From Phaeovulum vinaykumarii (GTDB lineage: Bacteria; Pseudomonadota; Alphaproteobacteria; Rhodobacterales; Rhodobacteraceae), in contig NZ_FTOM01000001.1 in assembly GCF_900156695.1 (NCBI RefSeq), forward strand, positions 682,001 to 746,000: a stretch of DNA of 64,000 nucleotides. Direction: 5' to 3'. Shown here in pieces: positions 44,401 to 52,494 of this stretch. The notes beneath the pieces are model-generated. The model was not told the origin of the DNA, did not search any database, and saw only the letters and a list, made by a program, of their open reading frames with translations. Every line of letters starts with the position of its first letter. Position 1 is the stretch's first letter. A program made the position numbers and the translations under genes.

Positions 44401-44897
44401 TCCTCGAGGATGCGCCGACGCGCCCGCGGCTTGGCATTGATGAGTTCCGAGATCTGCCCCTGACGCACCAGCGCCGGCGAATGCGCCCCGGTCGAGGCAT
44501 CGGCAAACAGCATCTGCACATCGCGCGCGCGCACCTCGCGGCCGTTGACCCGATAGGCCGAGCCCGCATCGCGGGTGATCCGGCGCACGACCTCAAGCTG
44601 GTCGGCCTCATTGAAGCCCGAGGGCGCCAGGCGTTCGGAATTGTCGATCGACAGCGCCACCTCGGCGAAGGCGCGCGCGCCGCGGCCCCCCGAGCCGGCG
44701 AAGATCACGTCCTCCATACCGGCCCCGCGCATCGCGGTGGGGCGGTTCTCGCCCATCACCCAGCGCAGCGCCTCAAGCAGGTTCGACTTGCCGCAGCCGT
44801 TCGGCCCGACAACCCCCGTCAGCCCGTCATGGATGACAAGATCGGTCGGATCGACAAAGCTCTTGAAGCCGTTGAGACGCAGCCGCGCAAACCGCAA
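41451..44897 (-). CDS. smc: Chromosome segregation protein SMC
   Basis: At 1148 aa this is a full-length SMC: N-terminal Walker A (GVVGPNGCGKSNLLEALRWV, about residues 25-44), two very Ala/Glu-rich coiled coils, a hinge around residues 510-630, then the C-terminal signature LSGGEQTLTALSLIF (about 1050) and Walker B VLDEVDAPLDDAN. The start is not ATG: family members begin (M)RFxRLRLNGFKSF, which here matches TTG 44897. An upstream start at 44963 would add 22 unrelated residues. It organises and segregates chromosomes with ScpA/ScpB. Confidence 0.93.
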   Translation of the reverse strand: MRFARLRLNGFKSFVDPTDLVIHDGLTGVVGPNGCGKSNLLEALRWVMGENRPTAMRGAGMEDVIFAGSGGRGARAFAEVALSIDNSERLAPSGFNEADQLEVVRRITRDAGSAYRVNGREVRARDVQMLFADASTGAHSPALVRQGQISELINAKPRARRRILEEAAGISGLYQRRHEAELRLSATEQNLTRVEDVVENLATQLAALQRQARAAARYREIAAALRRVEAGAMVARWREAGAVAEEAQAELNTALRGAGQAEAAARAAAQARAEAEDALPPRREEEAIAGAILQRLSVQRDQLDEEDARARDRIATLSARIVQLDRDAEREAGLNRDADEMIARLDWEAAQIAKAGAGHEDRLAAAALAAEEAAAALSAEEAALSQLAEDVARLAARHQSGQRLLADARATLGRAEAEADRAAEAAEAAAEAEARAAADVTQLAQAREAAQAALAGAEDALAAAEERRAEMQSREAEARSARSAAEGELGALKAEAGALVRLVERESQAGHQLLDQVQVRPGHEAAFGAALGEDLRAPAAATGSGWRDLPGYDAVPPLPEGVQPLSDFVSAPPVLARRLALTGVVADRAAGEAAQAALRPGQRLVSAEGDLWRWDGFVAAAADAPTAAALRLKQLNRLVELKQDLEEAGARAEGARQAHEMLTREAAAAGAAESAAREARRAADRALAEAGRALSRAEAEGSVAGGKRAAAQAAEARHRADAEAAQAAAEEALAALEDLPDLDDARAEAEAHRSAVEAARAAMLARRSAHDEIRREGEARLKRRQEITREVSGWRLRLETAGKRMAELAERRAEAEDELAEAAAAPEELAERRAELDEAITAAEARRAVATDALVAAEAAARAAAVSEREAERLAGEAREIRARAEARLEAARKAQIMAADRIREEMEMEPSVLVREMEIGDLPPLAELETEIARLRRQREALGAVNLRAEEDARAVAEEHGTLIAEKADLEAAIAKLRAGIAGLNREGRERLLTAFEQVNGNFRTLFTHLFGGGEANLVLVESDDPLEAGLEIMCQPPGKKLSTLSLLSGGEQTLTALSLIFGVFLTNPAPICVLDEVDAPLDDANVTRFCDLLDEMTRRTDTRFLIITHHAVTMSRMDRLFGVTMQEQGVSQLVSVDLKRAEELVA

Positions 44898-44993
44898 ATG
44901 TCCAGACCCCGCAGTTCGGATGATCGGCCGAGTCTGATCAGTGCCCCCCGGCCTGTCAACCAAGGCACGCAGGATATGCCCGCCCGGCGCAGG

Positions 44994-45002
44994 TTATCCA
45001 CA
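44994..45002 (+). promoter_or_regulatory. Solitary DnaA box
   Basis: TTATCCACA, the exact DnaA consensus 9-mer, in the 239-bp gap between the divergent smc and accD genes. Confidence 0.4.
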
Positions 45003-45136
45003 AGATATGCGTTAACGCCCGGCATCACGGCCCCGACGTCGCAGGCGGAGGGGGCGACAATCGTGAAGAATTGCAATTTGCCCCCTTGCAGCTTATTTCG
45101 GGGCCAAGCGACCCGCGTGCGAAAGGCCCCGGCCAG

Positions 45137-46126
45137 ATGAACTGGATCTCGAACTACGTCCGCCCCAAGATCAATTCGCTGTTCTCGCGCCGCGAGATGC
45201 CCGAGAATCTGTGGACGAAATGCCCCGAATGCGGGACCATGCTGTTTCACCGCGAGCTGTCGGACAATCTGAACGTCTGCACCAGCTGCGACCATCACCT
45301 GCCGATCAGCCCGCGTGATCGCTTTGCCACCTTCTTCGATGGCGGCATCTACACCGAAGTGCCGGTGCCCGAGCCGCTGGCCGATCCGCTGGCCTTCCGC
45401 GACCAGAAGAAATACCCCGACCGGCTGCGCAGCGCCCAGAAGGCCACCGCCGAAAAGGAAGCGATGCTGGTCGCCGAGGGCGAGATCGGGCGCACGCCCA
45501 TCGTCGCCGCCTGCCAGGATTTCGGCTTCATGGCCGGGTCCATGGGCATGTATGTCGGCAATGCCATCATTGCCGCCGCCGAACGCGCGGTGGAACGGCG
45601 CCGGCCGCTGGTGCTGTTCTCGGCCGCGGGCGGCGCGCGCATGCAGGAGGGCATCCTGTCGCTGATGCAGATGCCGCGCACCACCGTCGCGGTGCAGATG
45701 CTGCGCGAGGCGGGGCTTCCCTATATCGTCGTGCTGACCCATCCCACGACCGGGGGGGTGACGGCCTCCTATGCCATGCTTGGCGACGTGCAGATCGCCG
45801 AGCCCAATGCCCTGATCTGCTTTGCCGGGCCGCGGGTGATCGAACAGACCATCCGCGAGAAGCTGCCCGAGGGTTTCCAGCGCGCGGAATACCTGCTGGA
45901 CCACGGCATGCTGGACCGGGTGACACATCGCCAGAAGCTGCGCGAGGAAATCATCATCATCCTGCGCATGCTGCTGCGGATGCCGCCGCCCGTGGCCGCC
46001 GATCTGCCCGCGCCCAAGCCCGTGCATCACGAGCCCGTCGCCCCGGCCAGCGCCGAGACCACCCCTGAGGCGCCCGCACCGGCCGAGGCCGCGCCCGAGG
46101 CCCCGCAGACGCCCGAGCCGAAATAA
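45137..46126 (+). CDS. accD: Acetyl-CoA carboxylase carboxyltransferase subunit beta
   Basis: The 329-aa product has a four-Cys zinc finger ([10 protein letters not shown]...VCTSCDHHL, about residues 28-50) and a crotonase-like core with [14 protein letters not shown] and [14 protein letters not shown]. It carries out the second half-reaction of malonyl-CoA synthesis with AccA. The C-terminal 40 residues are Pro/Ala/Glu-rich. It is followed immediately by folC with no gap. TTGCAA (45071-45076) and TTATTT (45093-45098) may form its promoter. Confidence 0.95.
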   Translation: MNWISNYVRPKINSLFSRREMPENLWTKCPECGTMLFHRELSDNLNVCTSCDHHLPISPRDRFATFFDGGIYTEVPVPEPLADPLAFRDQKKYPDRLRSAQKATAEKEAMLVAEGEIGRTPIVAACQDFGFMAGSMGMYVGNAIIAAAERAVERRRPLVLFSAAGGARMQEGILSLMQMPRTTVAVQMLREAGLPYIVVLTHPTTGGVTASYAMLGDVQIAEPNALICFAGPRVIEQTIREKLPEGFQRAEYLLDHGMLDRVTHRQKLREEIIIILRMLLRMPPPVAADLPAPKPVHHEPVAPASAETTPEAPAPAEAAPEAPQTPEPK

Positions 46127-47398
46127 GTGACCGACAGTTCGGACGCGATCCTGACCCGCCTGCTGTCGCTGCACCCCAAGGTCATCGACCTGGGCCTGGA
46201 GCGGGTGCTTGATCTGCTGCACCGGCTGGGCGACCCGCAGGAAGCCCTGCCCCCGGTGATCCATATCGCCGGCACCAACGGCAAGGGCTCGACCCAGGCG
46301 ATGCTGCGCGCGGGTCTCGAGGCCGCGGGGGCGCGCGTCCACGCCTATACCTCGCCGCATCTGGTGCGCTTTCACGAGCGCATCCGCCTGGCCGGTGATC
46401 TGATCCCCGAGGCCGATCTGGCCGCGCTTCTGGCCGAATGCGAGGCCGCCAACGGCGCCGATCCCATCACCTTCTTCGAAATCACCACCTGCGCGGCCTT
46501 CCTGGCCTTTGCGCGGGTGCCGGCGGACTGGACGCTGCTCGAGGTGGGGCTGGGCGGGCGGCTCGACGCCACCAATGTCGTCGATCACCCGCGGCTGACG
46601 ATCATCACCCCGGTCTCGATCGACCATCAGCAATTCCTGGGCGAGACCCTGCCCGAGATCGCCGGCGAGAAGGCGGGCATCCTCAAGCGCGGCGTGCCCT
46701 GCGTGGTCGGCCCTCAGCCCGAGGCCGCGCTCGAGGTCATCGAGGCCCGCGCCGCGCGGCTGGGCGCGCCGCTTCTGGTGCATGGCCAGCATTGGCAGGT
46801 CGAGGCTCAGGCCGGGCGGCTGATCTTTCACGACGAGACCGGCGTTCTGGATCTGCCCGCGCCGCGGCTGGCCGGCCCGCACCAGATCCAGAACGCCGGA
46901 ATGGCGGTGGCGGCGCTGCGTGCCCTGGGCTTCGGCGAAAGCGCATGCGAGGCCGCGCTGACCCGCACCGAATGGCCCGCCCGGATGCAGCCCCTGCGCC
47001 AGGGCCCGCTGGTCGAGGCCGCGCCCGGCTGCGAGCTGTGGCTGGACGGCGGGCACAACCCGGCGGGCGGCGCGGCCGTGGCCGCCACCCTGCGCACGCT
47101 GCCGCCCCGGCCCACGCATCTGGTGGCGGGGATGCTCAACACCAAGGACGTGGGCGGCTACATGCGCCCGCTGGCCCGCGTGGCCGAAAGTCTGACCGCG
47201 GTCGAGATCCCCGGCGAGCCGAACACCCTGCCCGCCGAGACCACCGCCGCCGCCGCCCGCGACGCAGGCCTGCCCGCGCGCGTGGCCGACAGCGTTCTAG
47301 CCGCGGTGACGGATCTGGCCGCCGAACACCCCGGCGCGCGCATCCTGATCTGCGGCTCGCTCTATCTGGCGGGGCGAGTTCTGGCCGAGAACGGCTGA
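46127..47398 (+). CDS. folC: Bifunctional folylpolyglutamate/dihydrofolate synthase
   Basis: The 423-aa product has a P-loop IHIAGTNGKGSTQAML, TSPHLVRFHERIRL, LEVGLGGRLDATNVV and LDGGHNPAGG, the FolC set. It joins glutamate to dihydropteroate and extends folate polyglutamates. The GTG start (46127) abuts the accD stop. A terminator follows. Confidence 0.94.
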   Translation: MTDSSDAILTRLLSLHPKVIDLGLERVLDLLHRLGDPQEALPPVIHIAGTNGKGSTQAMLRAGLEAAGARVHAYTSPHLVRFHERIRLAGDLIPEADLAALLAECEAANGADPITFFEITTCAAFLAFARVPADWTLLEVGLGGRLDATNVVDHPRLTIITPVSIDHQQFLGETLPEIAGEKAGILKRGVPCVVGPQPEAALEVIEARAARLGAPLLVHGQHWQVEAQAGRLIFHDETGVLDLPAPRLAGPHQIQNAGMAVAALRALGFGESACEAALTRTEWPARMQPLRQGPLVEAAPGCELWLDGGHNPAGGAAVAATLRTLPPRPTHLVAGMLNTKDVGGYMRPLARVAESLTAVEIPGEPNTLPAETTAAAARDAGLPARVADSVLAAVTDLAAEHPGARILICGSLYLAGRVLAENG

Positions 47399-47444
47399 CC
47401 TCCCCCGATCACACCCCGAGCCACGATCACGCCCCAGCCACGAA

Positions 47445-47477
47445 GAAGGCCCCCGCCGCGCGGCAGGGGCCCTTTTC
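47445..47477 (+). terminator. Terminator after folC
   Basis: GGCCCC...GGGGCC hairpin with an inner GCCGCGCGGC stem, followed by CTTTT. Confidence 0.7.
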
Positions 47478-47500
47478 ATGAATCCACCGGGTGAGAGGTC

Positions 47501-47968
47501 TCAGGCCGCCTGAACGCCGCCCTGCGCCTCGGTCAGCACCGCATGCAGCGTGGCCGGGTCGGCATTGGCGCGCAGCTTGGCGCAGACCTCGGCGCTGCGC
47601 ATCGTGCGCGAGACCAGCGCCAGCGCCTTGAGATGCTCGACCCCGGAATCCTTGGGCGCGAACAGCGCAAAGACCAGATCCACGGGCTGGCGGTCCACCG
47701 CGTCGAAATCCAGCGGCCGTTCAAGCCGCAGGAAGACACCGACCACCGTGTCGAGCCCGTGCAGCCGTGCATGCGGCAGCGCCACGCCATGTCCGACGCC
47801 GGTCGGGCCCAGGCTTTCACGTTCCTGAAGCGCATCGACCGTCTGGGCCGCATCCAGCCCATAGGCTGAATGCGCGATCTCACCCAGATCCTGGAACAGG
47901 CGTTTCTTCGAGGTGACGTTCGCCAACACCTTGACGGCGCCGGGCTGAAGCAGGTTCGAAAGTTGCAT
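47501..47968 (-). CDS. ptsN: PTS IIA-like nitrogen regulatory protein
   Basis: The 155-aa product starts MQLSNLLQPGAVKVLANVTSKK and has the phosphorylated His in GHGVALPHARL and VDLVFALFAPKDSGVEHLKAL. It is the output protein of the nitrogen PTS (PtsP-NPr-EIIA-Ntr), which controls potassium, carbon and stress responses. It follows hpf by 35 bp on the same strand. rpoN, common in this cluster elsewhere, is absent. Confidence 0.93.
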   Translation of the reverse strand: MQLSNLLQPGAVKVLANVTSKKRLFQDLGEIAHSAYGLDAAQTVDALQERESLGPTGVGHGVALPHARLHGLDTVVGVFLRLERPLDFDAVDRQPVDLVFALFAPKDSGVEHLKALALVSRTMRSAEVCAKLRANADPATLHAVLTEAQGGVQAA

Positions 47969-48003
47969 TCGTCCTTACATTTCCGCACCCCGTCGCGGGC
48001 GCC

Positions 48004-48579
48004 TTACTTGATGTTGCGCGGGTCGATCCAGCCGACGTTGCCGTCGTCGCGGCGATGAACGACGTTCACGCCCCCGTGCTTTTCGTTGCGGAACACCAGA
48101 AGCGGCGCTCCGGCAAGCTCCATCTGCATCACCGCCTCGCCGACGGACAGGGTGGGAACCTTGGTTTCCATCTCGGCCACGATGATCGGCGAAAGGCTCT
48201 CGGGCTCGGTCTCCTGATCCGCATCGCCCGCGGCGAGCACATACATCCCCGCCGCATCAAATTCAACAGGCTCGGACCGGTCGCGGTGATGGTCTTTCAG
48301 CCGGCGCTTGTAGCGGCGCAGCTGCTTGTCCATCTTTTCGCGGCACGATTCGAACGCGGCATAGATCTCGGTGGCATGGCCCGTGGCCGCCGCCGTCAGC
48401 CCGGTGGACAGATGCACCGTGGCCTCGCACAGGAACTGATGCGCATTGCGCGAGAACACGACGGTCGCATCGGTCGGACGTTGCGAGTATTTCTCGACCG
48501 TCTCGCCCAGTTCGGATTTGACGTGGGTTTGCAGCGCGTCACCAACGTCGATCTGTTTACCGCTGATCTGGTACCGCAT
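48004..48579 (-). CDS. hpf: Long ribosome hibernation promoting factor
   Basis: The 191-aa product has the N-terminal HPF/RaiA domain (MRYQISGKQIDVGDALQTHV...) and a C-terminal dimerisation domain (VVAEMETKVPTLSVGEAVMQMEL... VVHRRDDGNVGWIDPR), so it is the long form that makes 100S ribosomes by itself. TTGACA on the minus strand at 48776-48771 may be its -35. It precedes ptsN. Confidence 0.93.
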   Translation of the reverse strand: MRYQISGKQIDVGDALQTHVKSELGETVEKYSQRPTDATVVFSRNAHQFLCEATVHLSTGLTAAATGHATEIYAAFESCREKMDKQLRRYKRRLKDHHRDRSEPVEFDAAGMYVLAAGDADQETEPESLSPIIVAEMETKVPTLSVGEAVMQMELAGAPLLVFRNEKHGGVNVVHRRDDGNVGWIDPRNIK

Positions 48580-48838
48580 GGTCTCTCCTTCAGGTGTCTG
48601 GACCGATGGGCACAGCCGCCGGCTTGCCCCCTGTCGGCCCCGTTAAAGCCGTTGATGAATGGAATATCGCAAACGCTTCGCCCCGGTGCGGCGAGCACGC
48701 CATAAGGCAGGAAAGGGGCGGGTTTCGCGTGGCTGTCATTGGCTTCATTTGGCGCCACTTGAACGGGCAATGTCAACGGCCCTGTGACGCTTCTTTGACT
48801 GACGTGGGAACGATCGCGGGCCGGCGCAAGGGGGCCGA

Positions 48839-49603
48839 TCACGAAATCGAGAAGCCCTGCCCCAGATAGACGCGGCGCACGTTCTCGTCGCGCACGACCT
48901 CGGCGGTGGTCCCGCTCATCAGCACCCGTCCTTCGTTCAGGATATAGGCGCGTTCGACGATCTCCAGCGTCTCGCGCACGTTGTGATCGGTGATCAGAAC
49001 GCCGATCCCGCGCGCCTTGAGGTCATGGACCAGCGTGCGGATCTCGCCCACGGCGATGGGGTCCACCCCGGCGAAGGGCTCGTCGAGCAGAAGGTATTTC
49101 GGGTCGGCCGCCAGGCAGCGCGCGATCTCGGCGCGCCGCCGCTCGCCCCCCGACAGCGCCAGTGCGGGCGCGGCACGAAGATGCGCGATCGAGAATTCGC
49201 CCAGCAGCTCCTCGAGCCGCTCGCGCCGGCGATGGGGGTCACGCTCGACGATCTCGAGCACCGCCAGGATGTTGTCCTCGACCGACAGGCCGCGGAAGAT
49301 CGACGCCTCCTGCGGCAGATAGCCGATCCCCAGCCGCGCGCGGCGATACATCGGCAGGCCGGTGACGTCGCGCCCGTCGATGGTCACCCGCCCCGCATCG
49401 GGCGCGATCAGCCCGGCGATGTTGTAAAAGCAGGTGGTCTTGCCCGAACCGTTGGGCCCCAGCAGCGCGACGACCTCGCCGCGGGCCAGATCCAGCGACA
49501 CGTCGCGCAGCACCGGGCGCTTGCGATAGCTCTTGCGCAGGCCGCGCACGCTCAGCCCCGAGCCCAGCGGCGCCGCATCCGGACTTGTGACGCCGTCCTT
49601 CAC
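48839..49603 (-). CDS. lptB: LPS export ABC transporter ATP-binding protein
   Basis: The 254-aa product has Walker A GPNGSGKTTCFYNIAGL, signature LSGGERRRAEIARCLA, Walker B LLLDEPFAGVDPIAV and the switch His in LITDHNV. It powers LPS transport with LptF/LptG. Start GTG 49603 overlaps the lptA stop by 4 nt. Confidence 0.94.
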   Translation of the reverse strand: MKDGVTSPDAAPLGSGLSVRGLRKSYRKRPVLRDVSLDLARGEVVALLGPNGSGKTTCFYNIAGLIAPDAGRVTIDGRDVTGLPMYRRARLGIGYLPQEASIFRGLSVEDNILAVLEIVERDPHRRRERLEELLGEFSIAHLRAAPALALSGGERRRAEIARCLAADPKYLLLDEPFAGVDPIAVGEIRTLVHDLKARGIGVLITDHNVRETLEIVERAYILNEGRVLMSGTTAEVVRDENVRRVYLGQGFSIS

Positions 49604-50118
49604 TCCGGCGCCCCCGACGGCGCGATCACGGTGCGCACGCGCCCGCCCATCCGGCCGGTGCCGGTGGTCAGATCCACGTCCAGCCGCTGGCCCGACATCA
49701 CGCTGGGCCCCTGGGTCAGCACCACATCGCCCGTCATCACCACCTGTCCGGTGGCCGGCGCATAGGTCGCCTCGCGCGATTCGGCGGCATCGGCGGCATT
49801 GACCAGCGTGACGCCGCCGGTGGCGTGAAGGCGGCGGATGCGACGGCGGTCGGTGCCGTCCTCATATTCGACCTCGAGACGGGCGGCGGCCATGCGCATG
49901 GCGCCCTGCACCACCACCACATTGCCCGAGAAGACCGCCATGCCGGTGGCTTCGTCCACGTTCAGACGGTCGGCGGTGATCTCGACGGGCAGCGAGGCAT
50001 CGGCGCGGATCCCGCCGAAGCTGATGCCTTGCGCATCTGCCGGCAGACCCGGTCCGGTCACGAGAGCGGCGCCAAGCGCGGCACAAAGGGCAATCGGTCG
50101 AAGGCGCATCGGGGTCAT
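49600..50118 (-). CDS. lptA: LPS transport periplasmic protein LptA
   Basis: The 172-aa product has a signal peptide (IALCAALGAALVTGPGLPADA) and the OstA-like beta-jellyroll pattern (VEITADRLNVDEATGMAVFSGNVVVVQGAMRM). It bridges LPS across the periplasm. It lies 4 nt after the lptC stop and overlaps lptB. Confidence 0.88.
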   Translation of the reverse strand: MTPMRLRPIALCAALGAALVTGPGLPADAQGISFGGIRADASLPVEITADRLNVDEATGMAVFSGNVVVVQGAMRMAAARLEVEYEDGTDRRRIRRLHATGGVTLVNAADAAESREATYAPATGQVVMTGDVVLTQGPSVMSGQRLDVDLTTGTGRMGGRVRTVIAPSGAPE

Positions 50119-50122
50119 GTCG

Positions 50123-50737
50123 TCAATCCTTCGGGCGATATATCAGCTTAACGCCGCCATTGAAAACCAGAACATGCGTCCCCTCGGGGTCATCGGGGCG
50201 CGGCGAAAGCTCCATCGCGCCGGCGTTGATGCGCCCCAGCGGGCCGGTGCCCGAGACCGGACCGGGGCTTTTGAGCCACGACGCATCGGTGCGCCCCTCG
50301 ACCCGGTCCGAGGACAGCCGGTAGCCGTCCGAGGTGTTGATCTCGACCGCGCCGACCAGTTCGATCTCGCCCCGCGCGGTGTCGATCGCGCCCCCGCGGG
50401 CCGCAAGCCGCGCCACCAGCCCCGAGGCGGTCTCGAGGCGGGCGGTCATCGCCTCGACCTGGCCGCGGCCGGGGGTGTCGGGATCGGGGCGGGCCTGGCG
50501 CGCCCAGACGGTCAGCGCCGCGCCATCCTGGGTCAGGCCCGAATATTCGGCGCCGCCCATCTGCGGCTCGCGGGCCAGTTGCTCGACGTCGACATCCGAA
50601 TAGGGCACGGCGTCCGAGGGGTCGATCCGGTCGGAAAACAGGAACATCGTCGACAGCAGGATCAGCGCCGTCAGCGGCAGCACGATCTTGAGCCACGCCA
50701 CGATGCGGGAATGGATGTTGTCAGACCCGTGCCGCAT
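50123..50737 (-). CDS. lptC: LPS export protein LptC
   Basis: The 204-aa product has one N-terminal membrane helix (VAWLKIVLPLTALILLSTMFLF) and a periplasmic jellyroll. LptC hands LPS from LptBFG to LptA. It sits between kdsD and lptA, the usual place. Confidence 0.85.
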   Translation of the reverse strand: MRHGSDNIHSRIVAWLKIVLPLTALILLSTMFLFSDRIDPSDAVPYSDVDVEQLAREPQMGGAEYSGLTQDGAALTVWARQARPDPDTPGRGQVEAMTARLETASGLVARLAARGGAIDTARGEIELVGAVEINTSDGYRLSSDRVEGRTDASWLKSPGPVSGTGPLGRINAGAMELSPRPDDPEGTHVLVFNGGVKLIYRPKD

Positions 50738-50763
50738 CGCGCCGCCGCCCCCCGTTTGCCGCG

Positions 50764-51756
50764 TCAGGCCACGCCTGCGCGCAGGCAGTCGTGGATATGC
50801 AAGATGCCCGCGGGGCGGCCGTCGCCGTCGGGGTCCAGAACGAACAGACAGGTGATCTTGCGCCCGTTCATCAGCCCCAGCGCCTCGGCGGCCAGCGCAT
50901 CGGGGGCGATGGTCTGGGGATCGGCGGTCATCACCTCGCCGGCCGTGCGCGCCAGAAGGCCGTCCATGTGGCGGCGCAGGTCGCCGTCGGTGACGATGCC
51001 GCGCAGCCGGCCCTGGGCGTCGGTCACGCCCACCACGCCGAACCCCGCGCGCGAGATGACCAGCAGCGCCTCGGGCATGGGCGTCGTGTCGGGCACCAGC
51101 GGCAGGGTCGCGGCGCCGTGCATCAGGTCGCGCACCCGCGCCAGACGTGCGCCCAGCTTGCCGCCGGGATGAAAGGCGCGGAAATCCTCGGGGGTGAAGC
51201 GGCGATGCTCCATCAGCGCGACGGCCAGCGCGTCGCCCAAGGCCAGCGTCATCGTGGTCGAGGTGGTCGGCACGATCCCCGTGGCACAGGCCTCGGGCGC
51301 CTGCGGCAGCACGATCGCCACGTCGGACTGGCGCAGAAGGGTCGACTCGGCCCGACTGGCCACCCCGATCAGCGGAATGCCGAAGCGCCGCGTATGGGCG
51401 ACGATATCCGACAATTCGGGCGTCTCGCCGGAATTCGACAGCACCAGCACCACATCGGCCGGCGTCACCATGCCCAGATCGCCGTGGCTGGCCTCGGCGG
51501 GGTGGACGAATTGCGCCGGCGTGCCGGTCGAGGCCAACGTCGCCGTGATCTTGCAGCCGACATGGCCCGACTTGCCCATGCCCGACACGATCACGCGGCC
51601 CTTCGCGGCCAGGATCAGTTCGACCGCGCGGGTGAAGGCGCCGTCCAGGCTGGCCGCCAGCGCCGACAGGCCGCCGGCCTCCATCTCGATGACGCGCCGC
51701 CCGGTGGCGACGAAGGCGCCGGGCGCGTTGAGGGTCTCAGTGGTGGAAGATGTCAT
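50764..51756 (-). CDS. kdsD: Arabinose-5-phosphate isomerase (KpsF/GutQ)
   Basis: The 330-aa product has an N-terminal SIS domain (VIVSGMGKSGHVGCKITATLASTGTPAQFVHPAEASHGDLG) and two C-terminal CBS repeats (LMHGAATLPLVPDTTPMPEALLVI..., VMTADPQTIAPDALAAEALGLM). It converts ribulose 5-phosphate to arabinose 5-phosphate, the first step to Kdo for LPS. Its 5' end overlaps the rnd gene by 20 nt. Confidence 0.92.
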   Translation of the reverse strand: MTSSTTETLNAPGAFVATGRRVIEMEAGGLSALAASLDGAFTRAVELILAAKGRVIVSGMGKSGHVGCKITATLASTGTPAQFVHPAEASHGDLGMVTPADVVLVLSNSGETPELSDIVAHTRRFGIPLIGVASRAESTLLRQSDVAIVLPQAPEACATGIVPTTSTTMTLALGDALAVALMEHRRFTPEDFRAFHPGGKLGARLARVRDLMHGAATLPLVPDTTPMPEALLVISRAGFGVVGVTDAQGRLRGIVTDGDLRRHMDGLLARTAGEVMTADPQTIAPDALAAEALGLMNGRKITCLFVLDPDGDGRPAGILHIHDCLRAGVA

Positions 51757-52351
51757 GGGGCTCCTCCCATCCCAGCAGGTCAAGCTGCGCCCGCGCGGGC
51801 AGGAAATCGAAACAGGCCTGCGCCAGCGCCGCGCGCCCCTCGCGCGCAAGGCGGCGCTCCAGCTCGTCCTTGAGGCGGTGCAGATAGAGAACGTCCGCGG
51901 CAGCATATTCCATCTGCGCCTGCGTCAGATTGGGCGCGCCCCAGTCCGAGGTCTGCTGCTGCTTGGAAATATCGACCCCCGCCAGTTCCGCCAGCAGGTA
52001 TTTCAGCCCGTGCCGGTCGGTGAAGGTGCGCACCATCTTCGAGGCGATCTTGGTGCACCAGACCGGCGCCGTCACCACCCCGAAAGCATTGTAGAGCGCG
52101 GCAATGTCGAAGCGCGCGAAATGGAACAGCTTGATCGTCTCGGGGTCGGCCAGCAGCGCGCACAGACGCGGGGCGCTGGTCTGGCCGCGGTCGATCTGGA
52201 CCAGATGCGCATGGCCGTCGCCCGAGGACAGCTGCACCAGGCACAGCCGGTCCCGGCGCGGATCGAGACCCATCGTCTCGGTGTCGATGGCGACCACGGC
52301 CCCGAGGTCCAGCCCCTCGGGCAGATCGTTGCGGTGCAGGTGAATGGTCAA
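51737..52351 (-). CDS. rnd: Short ribonuclease D
   Basis: The 204-aa product is a DEDD-type 3'-5' exonuclease: VVAIDTETMGL (Asp-Glu), FHFARFDIAAL and YAAADVLYL (Tyr-Asp). It lacks the HRDC domains of E. coli RNase D (about 375 aa), as is usual for the alphaproteobacterial form. It trims 3' ends of stable RNAs. It is the first gene of a run with kdsD and lptCAB. Confidence 0.88.
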   Translation of the reverse strand: MTIHLHRNDLPEGLDLGAVVAIDTETMGLDPRRDRLCLVQLSSGDGHAHLVQIDRGQTSAPRLCALLADPETIKLFHFARFDIAALYNAFGVVTAPVWCTKIASKMVRTFTDRHGLKYLLAELAGVDISKQQQTSDWGAPNLTQAQMEYAAADVLYLHRLKDELERRLAREGRAALAQACFDFLPARAQLDLLGWEEPHDIFHH

Positions 52352-52440
52352 CTCGCGGCTCCTTCTCGGGTCGGACGCAGGCGCCGTCCGGCGGGTTCTG
52401 TCTCAATAGGCCCGGTCGCGCGGCGGTGCAATCCGGGGCC

Positions 52441-52471
52441 AAAAGCGAAACAGGGGGCCGAAGCCCCCTGT
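52441..52471 (-). terminator. Terminator after infB
   Basis: ACAGGGGGC and GCCCCCTGT (52450-52471) pair perfectly across a 4-nt TTCG loop (minus strand), then TTTCGCTTTT. Confidence 0.85.
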
Positions 52472-52494
52472 CCGGTTTCCCCTGCGTGCGCAGA

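Noticed and set aside
41247-45140. 1297-aa plus-strand open frame opposite smc
   Set aside because: Antisense shadow with Gly/Leu/Arg-rich translation caused by the GCG/GAG-rich coiled coils of smc.
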